Part shown: piece by piece, positions 47,201 to 59,700 of the stretch
Position numbering within the stretch: the stretch's first letter is position 1
Layout of the letters: every line of letters starts with the position of its first letter
Source of the DNA: Hermetia illucens
Lineage: Eukaryota > Arthropoda > Insecta > Diptera > Stratiomyidae
Reading direction: 5' to 3'
DNA length: 64,000 bases
Assembly (NCBI RefSeq): GCF_905115235.1
Contig: NC_051854.1
Span: 25,823,590 to 25,887,589 of the forward strand
The notes under the pieces: generated by a model
Told to the model about the DNA's origin: nothing
Database searches by the model: none
Seen by the model: the letters and a program-made list of their open reading frames with translations, nothing else
Position numbers and translations under genes: made by a program

Positions 47201-50200
47201 TCAAGAAGCTATTACAATCCCACAATTCCTCGCAAAAAAACTCAGCAAAGATTCTCCTGAATTGACAATACAACGTCTGGCACTTTGATATACCGAAGGC
47301 CCAATTCTAATGCTTGCTTCCGTTTGAACCGGCTACATACGGTGTACCCCAATTTTTTTACCTACTGATATGATGAATGTGCTTTTCAAACATAGTTCAT
47401 CATCTGTTCCCGAGGTTCATGATATCGCTTCAATGAGACGACCGTCACGAAACTGGTAGCCCCTAAACTCTGTATATATCGATAAATCTTCAAGTATCTG
47501 TTATTTGTTTGGCATACAAAGTGCTTCTGAAAAGGTTAATATGAAGCATCTGAAATATTGCTATCCTTCAAAGTAGACCATTGCTATACACTAATTCAAA
47601 TTGGTCTACCCCAAAGGCAACTTCTTTAGCCATGTACTTTCTAATTTGCAAAGGGTTAGTCTGTATTCTAATCGGACGATACAACGGCAAATTCCATTAA
47701 CATCGATAAATCTAACACTATAAGGTTTGTCATATATCAAAGGGAAATACTTAAAATTTTTTTTTGAACTGAGCAGAAACATAACTCGCTCAGTCACTCT
47801 CACGCTTTATTTTGATGACATTTTAACAAACACAAATAGATTCTATCACAACAAAAGCCCAACGCTCTATAGAAGCCACAGTCAAATTCCGAGTTGCATT
47901 AACACAAACGTCAACAGCTTCACAATCTCCCAATTACGACCCTGAACAGGTCTTACGAAGTCCACACCAACACATGTCACCTGTGCCAACACGATCGGAC
48001 CTTCCCCCAAGAACCAAAGAATGATTCTCATTGCAGAGGAAATTATTCAATTAAATTCCCTCAACAGGAACATTGATATTCTCACTGCTGCAGAAAATAT
48101 TTTCCATCAGATCAAGTACCGACCAGGTCCATGAAAATCTGAACACAACACTCCCTTGAGTTCCTCTCGGTCTAAAATTGCAGCAGAATATAGCAGACTC
48201 CCCTTTTTCTGTCAGAATTATATTAACTCTTCAATCTTCAACTGTTCGGTGAAGCTTCGATGTTAACAGATGTTAGCAGCGATCAATTTTGCTATCCAAA
48301 TGGCACAGGACCAAGATCTTCAAAAAATTATCATTTTAACTGGTAGTTTGGCGTGTGCAAAAGCTTCATATCTCAAGTCATCATCATCAACTGCGCAACA
48401 ACCGGTATTCGGTCTAGGCCTGCCTTAGTTAGAAATTTCGGACATGTTGGTTTTGGTCCGAAGCCCACTAATTCGATATCCCTAAAAGTTGTCCTGGCCT
48501 ACGCCATCGCTTCATCTCTGGCATGGTCAGCGAAAATTCACGCTATTATTTACGTTTCTCATCTGGAGGAGCTGGTTTGGACTCCTAGCACACAAAGCTA
48601 TCAGAAGAGCCAAACTGGTTTGTGCATCAACTACCCTCGAATATCTACCCGAAAATAATCATCAAAAAGATTATGGATGCCTTCCGACCGTGAAGTTCGC
48701 CCCAATGACTACATCATATTCCACTGCAATAATAATCAACAAAACTAGCAGCCTTAATTGAAGATCACGTAACACATCTTTTCTACAACCTGGGAATAAT
48801 AAATCGGACAAGAACCAAATAAGACACACCACCATGACATTACATCTACCAAAATGCAAATATAAATTAACATCGAGCATTATAGGCACGGATATCACCC
48901 GTATTCACGGACGCTCATAGTGATCGCAACTGTTTTCTGAAAGTTCGCAGGCTAAACATAGATATGCAGGTTAACAATGCCTACTTAGCTTCTTAAGATC
49001 GTATAAAGACTTTCGAAACAAGCTAGGGCTGTCCGAAAATGGTAACCTGGATGTGCGCTCATTAGTCTATAAGTTATAAACTTATTGTGTAGTGACCTAA
49101 GCATAGAACACAGTAGGACCAGGCCTTATTGGAACTATAGAATTGCAAGTGTGAAGACCACGGAACCCATGCAGTCCAACGTAATTTTGCGCCTCCTTGA
49201 CTTTGATCCCTGAAGTTTATCTTCATTGTATCGAACAATGTCGTCAGATTCCGTGAATCACAATTCGGAGCAACTGAACCTTGTGACCATAGTAATATCT
49301 TAGGCTACCAAGGGAGCTTTGAACAATTCTAATGAATTACACTCTACGGAATCTGAGGTTCAAGAGAAAATTGTGTGGTATTCCTAACCAGTTCGGAGCT
49401 GCGCTCTATGACGTTGCCATATATGACCCTGCATTTTTTCAACAACAGAAAGTGAGTTGTGTAATTGTTACGAGTTTTTGAGGAAACCAACAAGATATAG
49501 AAATCACACAATCATCTAGAATATTTCAAAGAATTTTATGCGGAGATACTGGCGATGTGGAAAGCTTATCTGCGGTATAAAGGTGTAACTTGACACCGAC
49601 ATATAACGTAGCGGTTGATAATCGAGCCATCATCTAGCCGGAGAATCATCATCAACGGCGCAACAATCGGTATCCGGTCTAGGCTTGCGTTAATAAGGAA
49701 CTCCAGATATCCCGGTTTTAGGCCGAGGTCCACCAATTCGATACCCCTAAAAGCTGCCTGGCGTCCTGACCTACGCCATCATCTCATGCAGGGTCTGCCT
49801 CGTCTTCTTTTTCTACCGTAGATATTGCCCTTATAGACTTTCCGGGCGGGATCATCCTCATCCATATGGATTAAGTAACCCGCCCACCGTAACCTATTGA
49901 GCCGGATTTTATCCACAACCGGACGGTCATGGTATCGCTCATAGATTTCGTCATTGTGTAGGCTACGGAATCGTCCATCCTCATGTAGAGGGCCAAAAAT
50001 TCTTCGGAGGATTCTTCTCTCGAACGCGGCCAAGAGTTCGCAATTTTTCTTGCTAAGAACCCAAATCTCTGAGGAATACATGAGGACTGACAAAATCATT
50101 GTCTGGTACAGTAAGAGTTTTGACCCTATGGTGAAACGTTTCGAGCGGAACAGTTTTTGTAAGCTGAAATAGGCTCTGTTGGCTGACAGCAATCGTGCGC

Positions 50201-53200
50201 GGATTTCATCATCATAGCTGTTATCGGTTGTGATTTTCGACCCTAGATAGGAGAAATTGTCAACGGTCTCGAAGTTGTATTCTCCTATCCTTATTCTCCC
50301 TGTTTGACCAGTGCGGTTTGATGTTGTTAGTTGGTTGGTTTTCGGTGCTGACGTTGCCACCATATATTTTGTCTTGCCTTCATTGATGTGCAGCCCAAGA
50401 TCTCGCGCCGCCTGCTCGATGTGGATGAAGGCAGTTTGTACGTCTCGGGTGGTTCTTCCCATGATGTCGATATCGTCAGCATAGGCCAGTATTTGGGTGG
50501 ACTTAAAGAGGATCGTCCCCTCGCATTTACCTCAGAATCACGGATCACTTTCTCCAGGACCAGGTTAAAGAGGACGCATGATAGGGTATCCCGTTGTTGA
50601 TGTCAAATGGTCTTGAGAGTGTTCAATGCTGCTTATATCTGGCCTCGCACATTGGTCAGGGTCAGCCTAGTCAGTCTTATCAATTTCGTCGGGATGTCGA
50701 ATTCTCTCATGGCTATGTACCCTGGCTATGCTATCAAAGGCGGCTTTAAAGTCGGAGAATCCTCCAAGCTAATGGGCGGTTCGCTCAGTCTTTCTCTTAT
50801 GCATTTCGCCACAAAGGAATGAATGGACCGACGAACTGGCCGGGCAAAGTTTTACGCTTGGCAGTCCTTCGGCGAGGACGGTTTACACTCTCCTGGTCAG
50901 TTATGAAGCTAGAATATACTCGCTGTTCTTGTCATTTATGTACCAAGGCTTACTGCCTGTGCCAAATGGAAAAAGATTTGGTGTTCGTATAGTAGTAAGA
51001 TAAGTAAGCTGACAAAGGATTTGTGATCTTGTTGGCTGCATCCCAGAATTATTATGCGGCGGAAGTGATTCTACTTCCGTTGCGCCCTTGCAAGTACCAG
51101 GGTCTTAGGAGCTGTGATTCAAAACAGCACAATACAGCGCTAGAGAAAACAGATTCAACGTTGTTGCTGTTTACGATAGCACCAAGCTCGATGGCAGAAA
51201 TCTTAACAGAAGATTTTCGGAATGTAGCATTTTAAGTTTATTTTCGAAGAGATATTTTAAGTTGAAGAATAAATTTTATCTAAAGGATCGATGATACTTT
51301 GATCTTTGTTCTAATTTTGGGGGAAGGAGACGTAGTTTTTGTGGTTTGCATGGAAAAGATACATAGGTCCTCGAATGACGAATTGTATGGTATATATCAT
51401 AGCAATAAAAAGATGACACTTTCAATAACTTTATTCAGTTTCTATATTATTTTTCTTAATTCCAGGAGCTTTTAACTCGTCTCAAGCATCACAACGCTTC
51501 ATTTCGAACGGCGGCCATTCGTTCACTTTCTGAATACCTGGACATACAGCGAGATGAAGTCCACCGTCATCTAGGTCCCCTTGTACAGGGCATTGCAGCC
51601 GTTTCATTAGACATTGAAAAAGATATTCGACGCGAATCCTTCAAGCTCCTCGGCACATTATTCTCTCTGGTCCCTGCTTCATCTATTGAACCGTTCTTTG
51701 AAATGATCTCGTCATATTTACGATGCGCTATGACACATATTCAACTGCCAATTCAAGAAGATTCGCTACTCATGCTTGACGTGCTGCTGATACACGTCCC
51801 TCATTTGGTTGCTGGAAATAGTAATCGAATATTTTCGAATTTTCTGGATATGATATCAAAATTTCGAGGTGACGCGAAACCTGGAAGAACTCTGACAACC
51901 AACGTCGGGAGTAAGATTACAACCATCAAATGGCGGACTAAGATTTTAGAGCGACTGAAGGACATGCTGGCAACAATGATAAGTCATAAACAATCAGACG
52001 CGCAGGTTTCAAGTGATACTAAAAAGAGCTCGATGGCACACTATCAATTCGTTCCAAATGTCGATGTGTATTGTCCCATCTACAGAATGCATTTGAATAC
52101 ACACTACGACTTATCTAGCGTTTTGGTTCGATCTAGGGACGTGGTAAAAGATACGGAGAGCGATCGGTTGAGAACATACATCAGTCAGCTCGTTCCATTG
52201 TTATTCGATTCGTGGCTGGAAGTTCGGAGTTTTGATAAGCAAGAATTGCAAAGAAAACAGCTTTTGATCTCGAACGATGCAGCATCAACTCTTAAAACAA
52301 TTTTGAATATTCTAATACATTTGTGGGACTTGGCGGTTATTTGTGATAACGAAGAGAACGACACTGAAGTGTGTGATTGGTTCAAAAAGGAATGTCGTCA
52401 AGAACTTAACGAGCACATGTTGGGCGGAATGCCTTATCAGCAAGCTGAAGGGAGCGGAGGTGAGTAAAAGATGCTTTCGGAAGCAACCTACCCAATACTG
52501 TTGCTGTCAAATTTTATTATTGCTCATGATAATTGCCTCTTCTCACTAATATTTATGTTTCTTTTTCTCCACAAACGCAGTGTCGAAAACCAAATCAAAG
52601 GGCCAAGCAACTGATCGTGAAGTATTCGAGTCTTCCGGACCACATTGCCTGAATCAAAATCTAAATATAATTTATCTTTGTTGCATATTGAATGCTTCCG
52701 AAAGAGACCTCAGCTTTGACCAGGCCACGCACATTTTACAATTTTTAATAAGTATACGTTTGAGGTTTAATATCCACGAACAGCGTAAATAATTAGTTTT
52801 TCTTTAAGATAATATCCAAACATTCAAACAATTTTCTCCGGATTGGGTTTCACCGCTGCCGAATTGCCTGCGACAAATTTTATATGAAAACGGCGCGTAT
52901 TTCCTCCAGATCGACAAGGCCAATACAAAAATGCTCCTTCAGACGGTTTTAAACTGTTTCCAAAATGAACTATTCGGACGCGAGAATAAGAGCAAAATTC
53001 TTACAGTTCTTTGTGATATCATTATGAGGAATGATCTATACAAAGCCTACGGGTAGGAGGAAGGCTCATTTTTCCAGTTTCTTATGTCACCACTTTGTAA
53101 AATTATAATTTCAGGGGTTCGGATTTCAACGGCTGGCTAGAGGATTTACCGCAAATATTGTGCAACCCACAGGTTCCCCTCAGTGTCATAATGACGCTTT

Positions 53201-53540
53201 GTCAGTTAGGGAAACAGAAGAATCAAGTGTTTTTGCAAGCACTGAGAAATTCTGCTTTGAAAGTTATAGGTAAAATCCTCCCATTGTGCGTCCAAATGGC
53301 TTTTCCTTTATTCTAAAAATGTTCTTCTCAGAAAATCTATCATCGATCAACATTATTGGATGCGACGACAAGTTCGACGGGCAAAAAAGTTTAATGAACA
53401 TGTTCTACTGGATCGACGGCTGGAGTTTAGAGGACCAAGTGAAGGTTAAAGGTCACGCCCAAATTTATGTAACTGACGAAAATACGCTTAACTATTTCTC
53501 GTTTATCCTAGAACAATCTTCCAAGAAAATAAATGCATGA
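41291..53540 (+). CDS. TEX10: TEX10 / IPI1 homologue (6 exons, about 649 aa)
   Basis: In the known family this nuclear protein acts with the Rix1/PELP1-WDR18 complex in 60S ribosome maturation and chromatin. Exons: 41291-41467, 51466-52459, 52581-52751, 52809-53052, 53115-53269, 53332-53540. Exon 1 encodes the basic N-terminus (MGKHKKFLKSEKAKVKLKDR, then LPKGLNVTKTEFK), which matches the TEX10/IPI1 start. Exon 2 carries the conserved HEAT/ARM-like IPI1 region (ELLTRLKHHNASFRTAAIRS, then FEMISSYLRCAMTHIQLPIQ and EDSLLMLDVLL). The C-terminus ends in INA before TGA. The exon 3 donor is placed at GTATAC (52752), giving a 57-bp intron. A downstream GTAAAT (52785) keeps the frame too but would leave only 24 bp. 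Intron 1 is 10 kb of transposon debris. Confidence 0.9.
41468..41769. other. Start of TEX10 intron 1, unassigned
   Basis: Donor GTAAAT at 41468. No recognised element in the first 300 bp. Confidence 0.4.
41770..43834 (-). mobile_element. R1-like LINE, zinc knuckle to C-terminus with gaps (minus strand)
   Basis: From right to left: an ORF1-type CCHC pair (CCKCLDYGHTLATC and CRRCGQVGHQVKTC) at 43.6-43.75 kb. Then an endonuclease start with RIGTRFHGISTYRVPLPS at about 43.4 kb. Then an RT thumb block PTLRPILIGGLTIESKLAAK, YLGLIDDPKMSFFGQIEAAA at 42.8-42.9 kb. Then a C-terminal region near 42.3-42.45 kb (FVEWRTTLNTPFSL in one frame) matching the copy at 60.4 kb. Most of the RT palm is missing. 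Many frame changes; dead. It is antisense to TEX10. Confidence 0.7.
43835..45560 (-). mobile_element. Gypsy/Ty3-like LTR retrotransposon fossil (minus strand)
   Basis: Old, broken pol region in TEX10 intron 1. Recognisable parts on the minus strand: post-palm RT block near 45.05-45.1 kb, RNase H-like block near 44.75-44.8 kb (SFCRPNYNYNDEFLAVFAVI), and integrase core pieces at 43.9-44.3 kb (KYLTIIDRYT and RTLKSALRC). The order RT, RNase H, integrase fits Ty3/Gypsy. LTRs were not identified. Many breaks. Confidence 0.5.
45561..46489. other. Unassigned TEX10 intron sequence
   Basis: An open stretch at 45802-46269 (155 codons, plus) shows no recognisable domain. It may be further retroelement remains beyond the Gypsy-like fossil. 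Confidence 0.35.
46490..46960 (-). mobile_element. Tc1-like DNA transposon fragment (minus strand)
   Basis: The minus-strand frame 46707-46501 carries GPRDVEWSGEYWNRVTSDEC, then LKFHESDRRFYAGSRPGG. This is the stretch around the first catalytic Asp of Tc1-type transposases (usual form 'W..V+WSDE.+..L..SDGR.YV.R+PG'). A trailing IKCSNCIRLICQAWCGEP matches the 'VK.GGGSVMVWG' block in degraded form. The expected Trp before the catalytic Ser-Asp-Glu is lost, and the rest of the transposase is missing or unrecognisable. Confidence 0.65.
46961..48375. other. Unassigned TEX10 intron sequence
   Basis: About 1.4 kb without a secure family assignment. Open frames at 47606-47803 (minus) and 47727-47945 (plus) carry no recognised domain. 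Confidence 0.35.
48376..48535 (-). mobile_element. RTE-like LINE copy E, 3'-end fragment (minus strand)
   Basis: Only the last 160 bp of the element: TCATCATCATCAACTGCGCA, then CGGTCTAGGCCTGCCTTAG and TTCGATATCCCTAAAAG. It matches the ends of copies A, B, C and F. A strongly 5'-truncated insertion. Confidence 0.8.
48536..49644. other. Unassigned TEX10 intron sequence
   Basis: No recognised element or gene. Open frames are short and without motifs. Confidence 0.35.
49645..50755 (-). mobile_element. RTE-like LINE copy F, 5'-truncated (minus strand)
   Basis: The best-preserved C-terminal reading of the family: one minus-strand frame runs 50462-49779 for 227 codons. It begins MGRTTRDVQTAFIHIEQAAR just after the palm, then DLGLHINEGKTKYMV, FETVDNFSYLGSKIT, LLYQTMILSVLMYSSEIWVL, RRILRRIFGPLHEDGRFRSL and DKIRLNRLRWAGYLIHMDED. 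The copy ends abruptly near 50755 inside the RT. The long intact frame suggests it is younger than copies B-D. The 3' end with CATCATCATC lies at about 49650. Confidence 0.85.
50756..51465. other. End of TEX10 intron 1, mostly unassigned
   Basis: At about 51095-51150 a plus-strand run (GGTCTTAGGAGCTGTGATTC, AAAACAGCACAATACAGCGC) resembles the 3' end of the I/LOA-type LINE in degraded form. Otherwise nothing is recognised. The intron ends with a T-rich tract and TTCCAG at 51460-51465. Confidence 0.4.
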
Positions 53541-53705
53541 GTCATTTTCCACTTAAACAAAATATATTTCACTAGAATTCCTTGTTAGTTATCGATGCTT
53601 TCCGCTCACTCTATTCTACTGGGTTGGAGTATTTGGACAAGAAACAGGAAACAAATAATCGCCTTTGAGGCATATATAACACAAATTCATTATTATTTAA
53701 AAATT
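53541..53705. other. Tail-to-tail gap between TEX10 and FBXO9
   Basis: Only 165 bp separate the TEX10 stop (TGA at 53538-53540) from the FBXO9 stop (TAG, minus, at 53706-53708). No second AATAAA was seen on the plus strand here. One overlaps the last TEX10 codons (53528-53533). No TTTATT (minus-strand AATAAA) is seen, so the two 3' UTRs may overlap. Confidence 0.6.
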
Positions 53706-56700
53706 CTACTGCAGAGGCGCATCGGCCTCCAAATGATAGCTTTTAACACGCGAAAACCAAAACGGTGGATACTTGGCCGACGTCAATTCAAAGTCAGTGC
53801 GTATCTCGAAGCTGTTCTTCATTTGCGTGAAAGTGTAACTCTTCCAAATCAACTGGTTGAACTTTCGTCGTGTTGAGCTTGCAACATTCAACTCAATGAA
53901 GAATGTATGACTGTCGTCAGCTTCGTTGCTAGAACCGCGCTTTTTGCCACCTGCGGCTGAGTAGGTTTGGGTCTTCTGATATCGTTTCAGAACGATAATC
54001 ACCTGCTCGCCATGTAGTCGGTAGTGTCCTTTTAGAATTTCAGGACGTAAATTCGTAGTTGTACGCAATTTGCCCACAACTTGTGCTGGATCATCGGCTG
54101 AAGTCATCATAAGTACTACACCGTCGGGGAAGAAACGGACGTATCGGTAATACTCAACGATTTGTACTGGTCGATAGAATTGATCCTGAAATGAAAAAAA
54201 AATAGTTCATTATCTGCGATTTGAACATGTTTTTTTTGCAAAATTGACCGTCGAAAAACCTTAGAAAAAATCAACGGTAGATTTACGACGTAAATTTATT
54301 TTGAAATTTTGAGGAACTAAGTTCATTTGGGAGGTATCGCAAAGGACATTTGTTAAGGAGAACATATTTCAGTACAGAAAATGCAAAAAAAAATTGATTA
54401 CCGAGTGATTGAAAGACAGGCGTACAACAATCTAACACCGTTGAACAGCCCCTTCTTCTTGGATGGTGCTACAGCTCAAATGGAGCCTTCCGGCCTCCTG
54501 GACGCATCGCCTCCAATTATCTAATCCAAAGACCGTGTCCTCCAGAAAATTCTAGAATTGAGCTGCGATCTGCCTCCACTGAGTCCTCTCAAAGTTCTCT
54601 TGGTTTCCCTTTTGCTCGGCTACTATTGGCTTTGCCATTCAGCACTCGTTTCAGAATTCTTTCCTTCTATAATACATTCATTCGATGTGACCAACCCATT
54701 GCAATTTCCGGATTTTGACTAGTGTCTATTGCTAGTGGGTCGTCAAATAATTCATGCAATTCATGATTGTATCTGATTCTTCAGGCAGTGGCCTCGCGAC
54801 GGGAATGGAATTTCATTCTTCTTTTGCAGTATATAATATGTAAAAATCCCTTTAGCTTCACGTGTTTTCTTTACCCCTTTAATTGCCACCATCCTTTTTT
54901 GATCATATAATTCTCGTCGTGTCCTTGAGTAGGTAGGGGTAGGTATTAGTGGCCACTCCGAGGAGCCCAATTAGCGCTTTGGTGAGCCGTTTTGATGCCA
55001 CAAACTCCTAACACCGTGACTGTTGTTATGAGAGCAGGGAGGTAGAGTCCAGCCGGCTCGGATCTTCAGAGCCAACCCTTAGCATTCACGAAAGAAAGCA
55101 GCTCTGTCCTTTATAAATTAAATTTCTTCCTCCTTTTGACTCAAACAATTCTCTCCTTAAACTTCGCTGCATGCTGCACATTATTGAATGCATTCAGGCG
55201 AATTGATCGTGACAGATGGGAATGATTTGCCGCAACCGTCAACACTACTGCGTATCTTGCTGGCAACATGAACTCTGAAGTTCAAAGTCAATTTTAGCGA
55301 GACCAAGGAGTTTACCGATGGACAGCTGATGAGCGGACAGGGCGTAGGCTTTCTGAACAATTCCGTGTGGTTTCCATTAAGTCTATCGGAACACTCAAGA
55401 GGTTTCCTGATACCCCAAGAAAGCAACGGATACTTGGCGGTAATTAGAACATCACTTCTGGAGGAATTCACCGGCCTAATATCAGAGTGTGTTGGAGTTC
55501 GTTAGACGGGGAGTCGTGAACGAGAAGGGAGGAAAAAGGGATTTTTATTATGTCATCTCCTTATCATTCCTTTTGGAAGTACATCAAAGGAGTTGACGAA
55601 AACGGATTTCCGGTTAAGTAATTTTAACACCAGTCATCATTATTAGCGGTGTAATCAGGAACATCAATCAGCAGGAATTATAAAAGGTATAACTGTTATT
55701 GATTTAGATGTCACGGTTTTTGTGCGCTTTGATAGGTCTCAAATCGGAGGACCAAAACCTCCCGGACGGAAATTTGCTAATATTTCATAAGAAATGAAGA
55801 GAACTTCTGTTCGCTCGTGAAAATCGTGCGTTAACGTCGCATTATTGAGAAATCGAGCACTTGTAGAGTCGTATTTCCTGTGAAATAAATTGGAAATAAC
55901 ACGTTTTGAAATTCTCTATCTCACATCTGAAATCAGACAGGCTGGCCGAGGTAGCGACTCGATGCCAGAAGTGAGATTCAGGAGAACGCAACAATTTGTA
56001 AATACATGCTATGCAATTAGAGTTGGAATGGCTTTTGGGAATTTGTCTGCCGGGCACCGGTCAGTCACTTAAGATGAGTTGTGGCGATCTAAAAGTAAAT
56101 AATCCCGATTTTGGTGCGCCGCAGAGACTCCGGAGAATTCGCCAAGTGAGATGTTTACCGGGCATGGAGACAACAGAAGATCCTTTTAATATTCCATTCG
56201 ACAGATGGCGATTTTTATGACTATAAAAATTATCTCTGCCCTTCTCAGTTTTTTTACTTTGAAGCTTTTTTTCTGAGTCGCTCAGCATCTTCCTATTATA
56301 TATACATATTAAATTGAACCGCCAAATACTTCAAGTTGTGCACATTTTGTAACGTCTAATTACCCCGGTAATTTTGTGGGGCTAAACGAGGAATTAACGC
56401 AAATTAATGCCGAAAAAAAAGGCGATGGTCAAGTGACATCCCCCAATAATAACGATCAAGGCGAAAGGTAAAAAAAATTACTGTCATCACTGACTCCCTA
56501 CATGCCTGCAAACCCTTTTCTCGTCCTGATGATGGAAGAAATGAAGTTTGACATTGTGAAAGTAATTCAGCGCTCAACGGAATGTGATAACTATCTCAAT
56601 GTCTGTGCTCACAAACCAGCAAACAAAAACATTTTTTCGGCCTAGCTATTAAAACACATGCCTGAACTGCTCTATGGGATGGATAACAGACAAGTAGAGA

Positions 56701-59700
56701 TTGGTTGAGTTGGACCTTCCCTTCCTCCTCGTCTGAAAGTAGCGAAGGTTAAGACGGTAAATCGACAACTCCCTCGTACAGCAAAGTTTTCCTTAAAAAG
56801 ATTGGCAGCATTATCTTTGACATGTCCGACAGATGTGGGGTCAGGGAGGACACGAAAGACACGAAATCCTCAGAAACAAGTACCCTTGGAGCCGCGAATA
56901 TGATCCCCAGACAACGTTCTTTAAAAACCACTATTGCCCTAGTTGAATTTAAGGAGAAGCCCAACATATTGTGAAACATTTTTTAAATGAAGAATAAAAG
57001 ACCTACAAAGAAATGGTTGTAAACGTGTAGTAGTGTAGTGGAAAATGTAGGCAAGGGCCCAGAAAGACCTAGAGGTCCAAAACAAAGAAAGTGACATAAT
57101 TGCCAGCCTACAGCGTAGCCTGTACGATATCAAGAAACAGCTTGATGCAGCTAAAGAGGAGATAGAATGAGGGCCTAACAGCCCTCATCAAAAGCTTGCA
57201 GGAATCGCTCGACTTTCAAACAAAGAGAAAAAAGAAAATGGGAAGCGCATGAGGATCGAGAGCTCCCAAGTGTCACACACCAACGAAAGTAACTCGTCAT
57301 CAGAAGAAGAGATGTCCACGAACAAATCAGACACCGCTACTGAAGAGGAGGAAGATCTGAACTTTCCACAACTGACATCACCGAAACCAGCGCCGGCACT
57401 AACGCTGCCGCCTCTAATTTAAAAAATAGAAAAACCCAAATCACCGTTAAAACCATCAACGACAACAAGTCAAGACGAAAGCCTCAAGACAATGGAGAAA
57501 GGCACCGTAGCTGTAACTCTACAGCGACCAGGAAAATGGTCCTCGATTCGAAAGAGAAAGATCAATTTCATATAGGGAAGGAGAATAAATCTCGCCGTGG
57601 GGATTACACCAGAGCAGCCAAGTGACCACCGAAAACTGACAAAGCTTTTAGAGAACAAGGAATTCAATTCCATAATTACCTCCTCCCGGAGGAAAAGGAC
57701 ATTAACGTTATCATTCGAGGACTCGAAAGAATAGCACCCGAGAATGTGAAAGAAGATCTCGAAGAACATGGCTTCCACTCTATAGAATGTTTTTTCATCA
57801 AGATGAAGAATGGACCCTTCAAGCTATTGAAAGTACTAATGCCAGACAGAACAGAAATATACAATGCGATATCGATTTCCCACCTAATAGTGCAAGTCGA
57901 GTAAAAAAACCCCGAATAAACCAATCGCAGTGCTACAACTGCCAGCACAGATCGCCTTAGTCCACAAAAATGGGAGAATTGAAAGAATTCCTTTACGAGA
58001 CAGAAGTAGACACTCTACACACGCATCAGAGCAACCAACATACTTTGGTCGCAGCAAAACCGGCACCATAATTGATGTGGCACTAGCAAAGAACATTAAC
58101 AACCACATCACAATCAACTCATCCGACTACAGTGCAATTCTCAATATATAACTTGTATATTGGAAATCCGTCGAAAAAGCATAAACTGGGACATCTACCA
58201 CCACATGCTAACACAATACTCCACAACTAGAAACACCGGAACAGATAGAAGCAGAAATCTCAAATCTAATCGCCCACCTGCAGTGGCCACCAAGCCTCTT
58301 TCTCGATATGGCAAACGGAGGGAGCGACAACCGAAGACATTCCAGAAATGACAAAAAACTAGGATGGCTTCCATGCAAACTGGAGACACAAATGAGAAGG
58401 GGCTTCCAATGCGGCTCTGCCTGGTCCAAGAGCTTCGAGAAAACCTCTGTTGAACGTCGAAACGGTAAACACCTTCTCAACGTTCAATGATCCAGGAGAG
58501 CCCCGGGCTGTGGCATGCCGACAAATACCATCAACCACTTCAAACTTATGTAGAAGTCTTCCCTATTATCCACCAGTGATTTCGAAGCAAAAGTTACGTC
58601 AAGGATGTTTCCTTAACAGCGTGAGCGCCGGAATGTAAGCATGGAACGGGTGCTTAAAACTCCGTTTCCCTTTAAAATCTAAGTCATCACTTACCAGAAT
58701 CCGCCCCTCCGTGTTCAAAAACGTTACCCTTGAATACCGATTCCGGGCAAAGTCAACCCATTGGCCTTGGGCAAGAACCCGAAGTCAGTTACTGTTCTGA
58801 TAAGACGAGATGCCATGAAGCTGGATTCTTGTTCCGGAATTGCTCCCTAATTAGTACTAAATCCATTTTTATCTCCGCAGTCAACTGCGATAACAACTCG
58901 TGAGTAACTCCAAACTGGCACATGTCAATTTGTAAGGCGTGCATAAGCTAGACTGGATACCAATCCAAGCTCGCAGTGTATGCTTTGCTCTCACCAAATG
59001 CGTTCCTTGTAGAGAACGCAATTTTCTTTTTCACTGCAAGTCTGTGCTTTGTGACCTAACTGGCGCATCCACGGCATGTTGTCCTGTCTAATCCTTCTTC
59101 GTTTCGTCATTCACAACCGCCTTGACTGTGAACAGACAGTTCTTTGACAATATGGTATATTGTTTCCTTTTATCTTTCTTTTCCTTCTTTTCTGGGCTGT
59201 GGAGATTACTTGGACGAAATCTTCTTCAAATGTATCTTCCTCTTTTTGTTTTCTCCCCAATTTCGCAGTGAACTATTTGCGTTCCGTTTGGAGCTTACAA
59301 TGTTCTCAGCAGGAAACAAGTTTGTTTCTGTTTTTCGTGCACCTTTCGCTGTTGTTCATGAACGTCTGTAGAAAGAAATGTGGTTCAGAAGTTCTTCCAG
59401 GTCCATCAGCCCGTTTTTCACGCCTTTGCTGGAGTTCTTATAAAGGAACGTTGCTGACTGCATAGGGTTCACCACTGTCGCGTATTTCCTGATTAAACCT
59501 TTCCTCATCGGCTCCAGCAGGAGCGATTTCCATCCCAGTTGGCTTATGCCTTTGAGCTTTTTTACCGGAACAGGAACACGGGAGAGTACTGGAGTGCCCA
59601 CAACGGCAGCCTTATCACGTCCTCTACCTCTTTCGCATTTTCGTACTGTTTTTTTTTTTTCTCGATGAAAATCTTACCAGCGCATCGTGTCCGAGAGAGC

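Noticed and set aside
47100-48300. Possible retroviral-type remains in TEX10 intron 1
   Set aside because: Only vague composition resemblance. No domain motif secure enough to name a family, so left unassigned.
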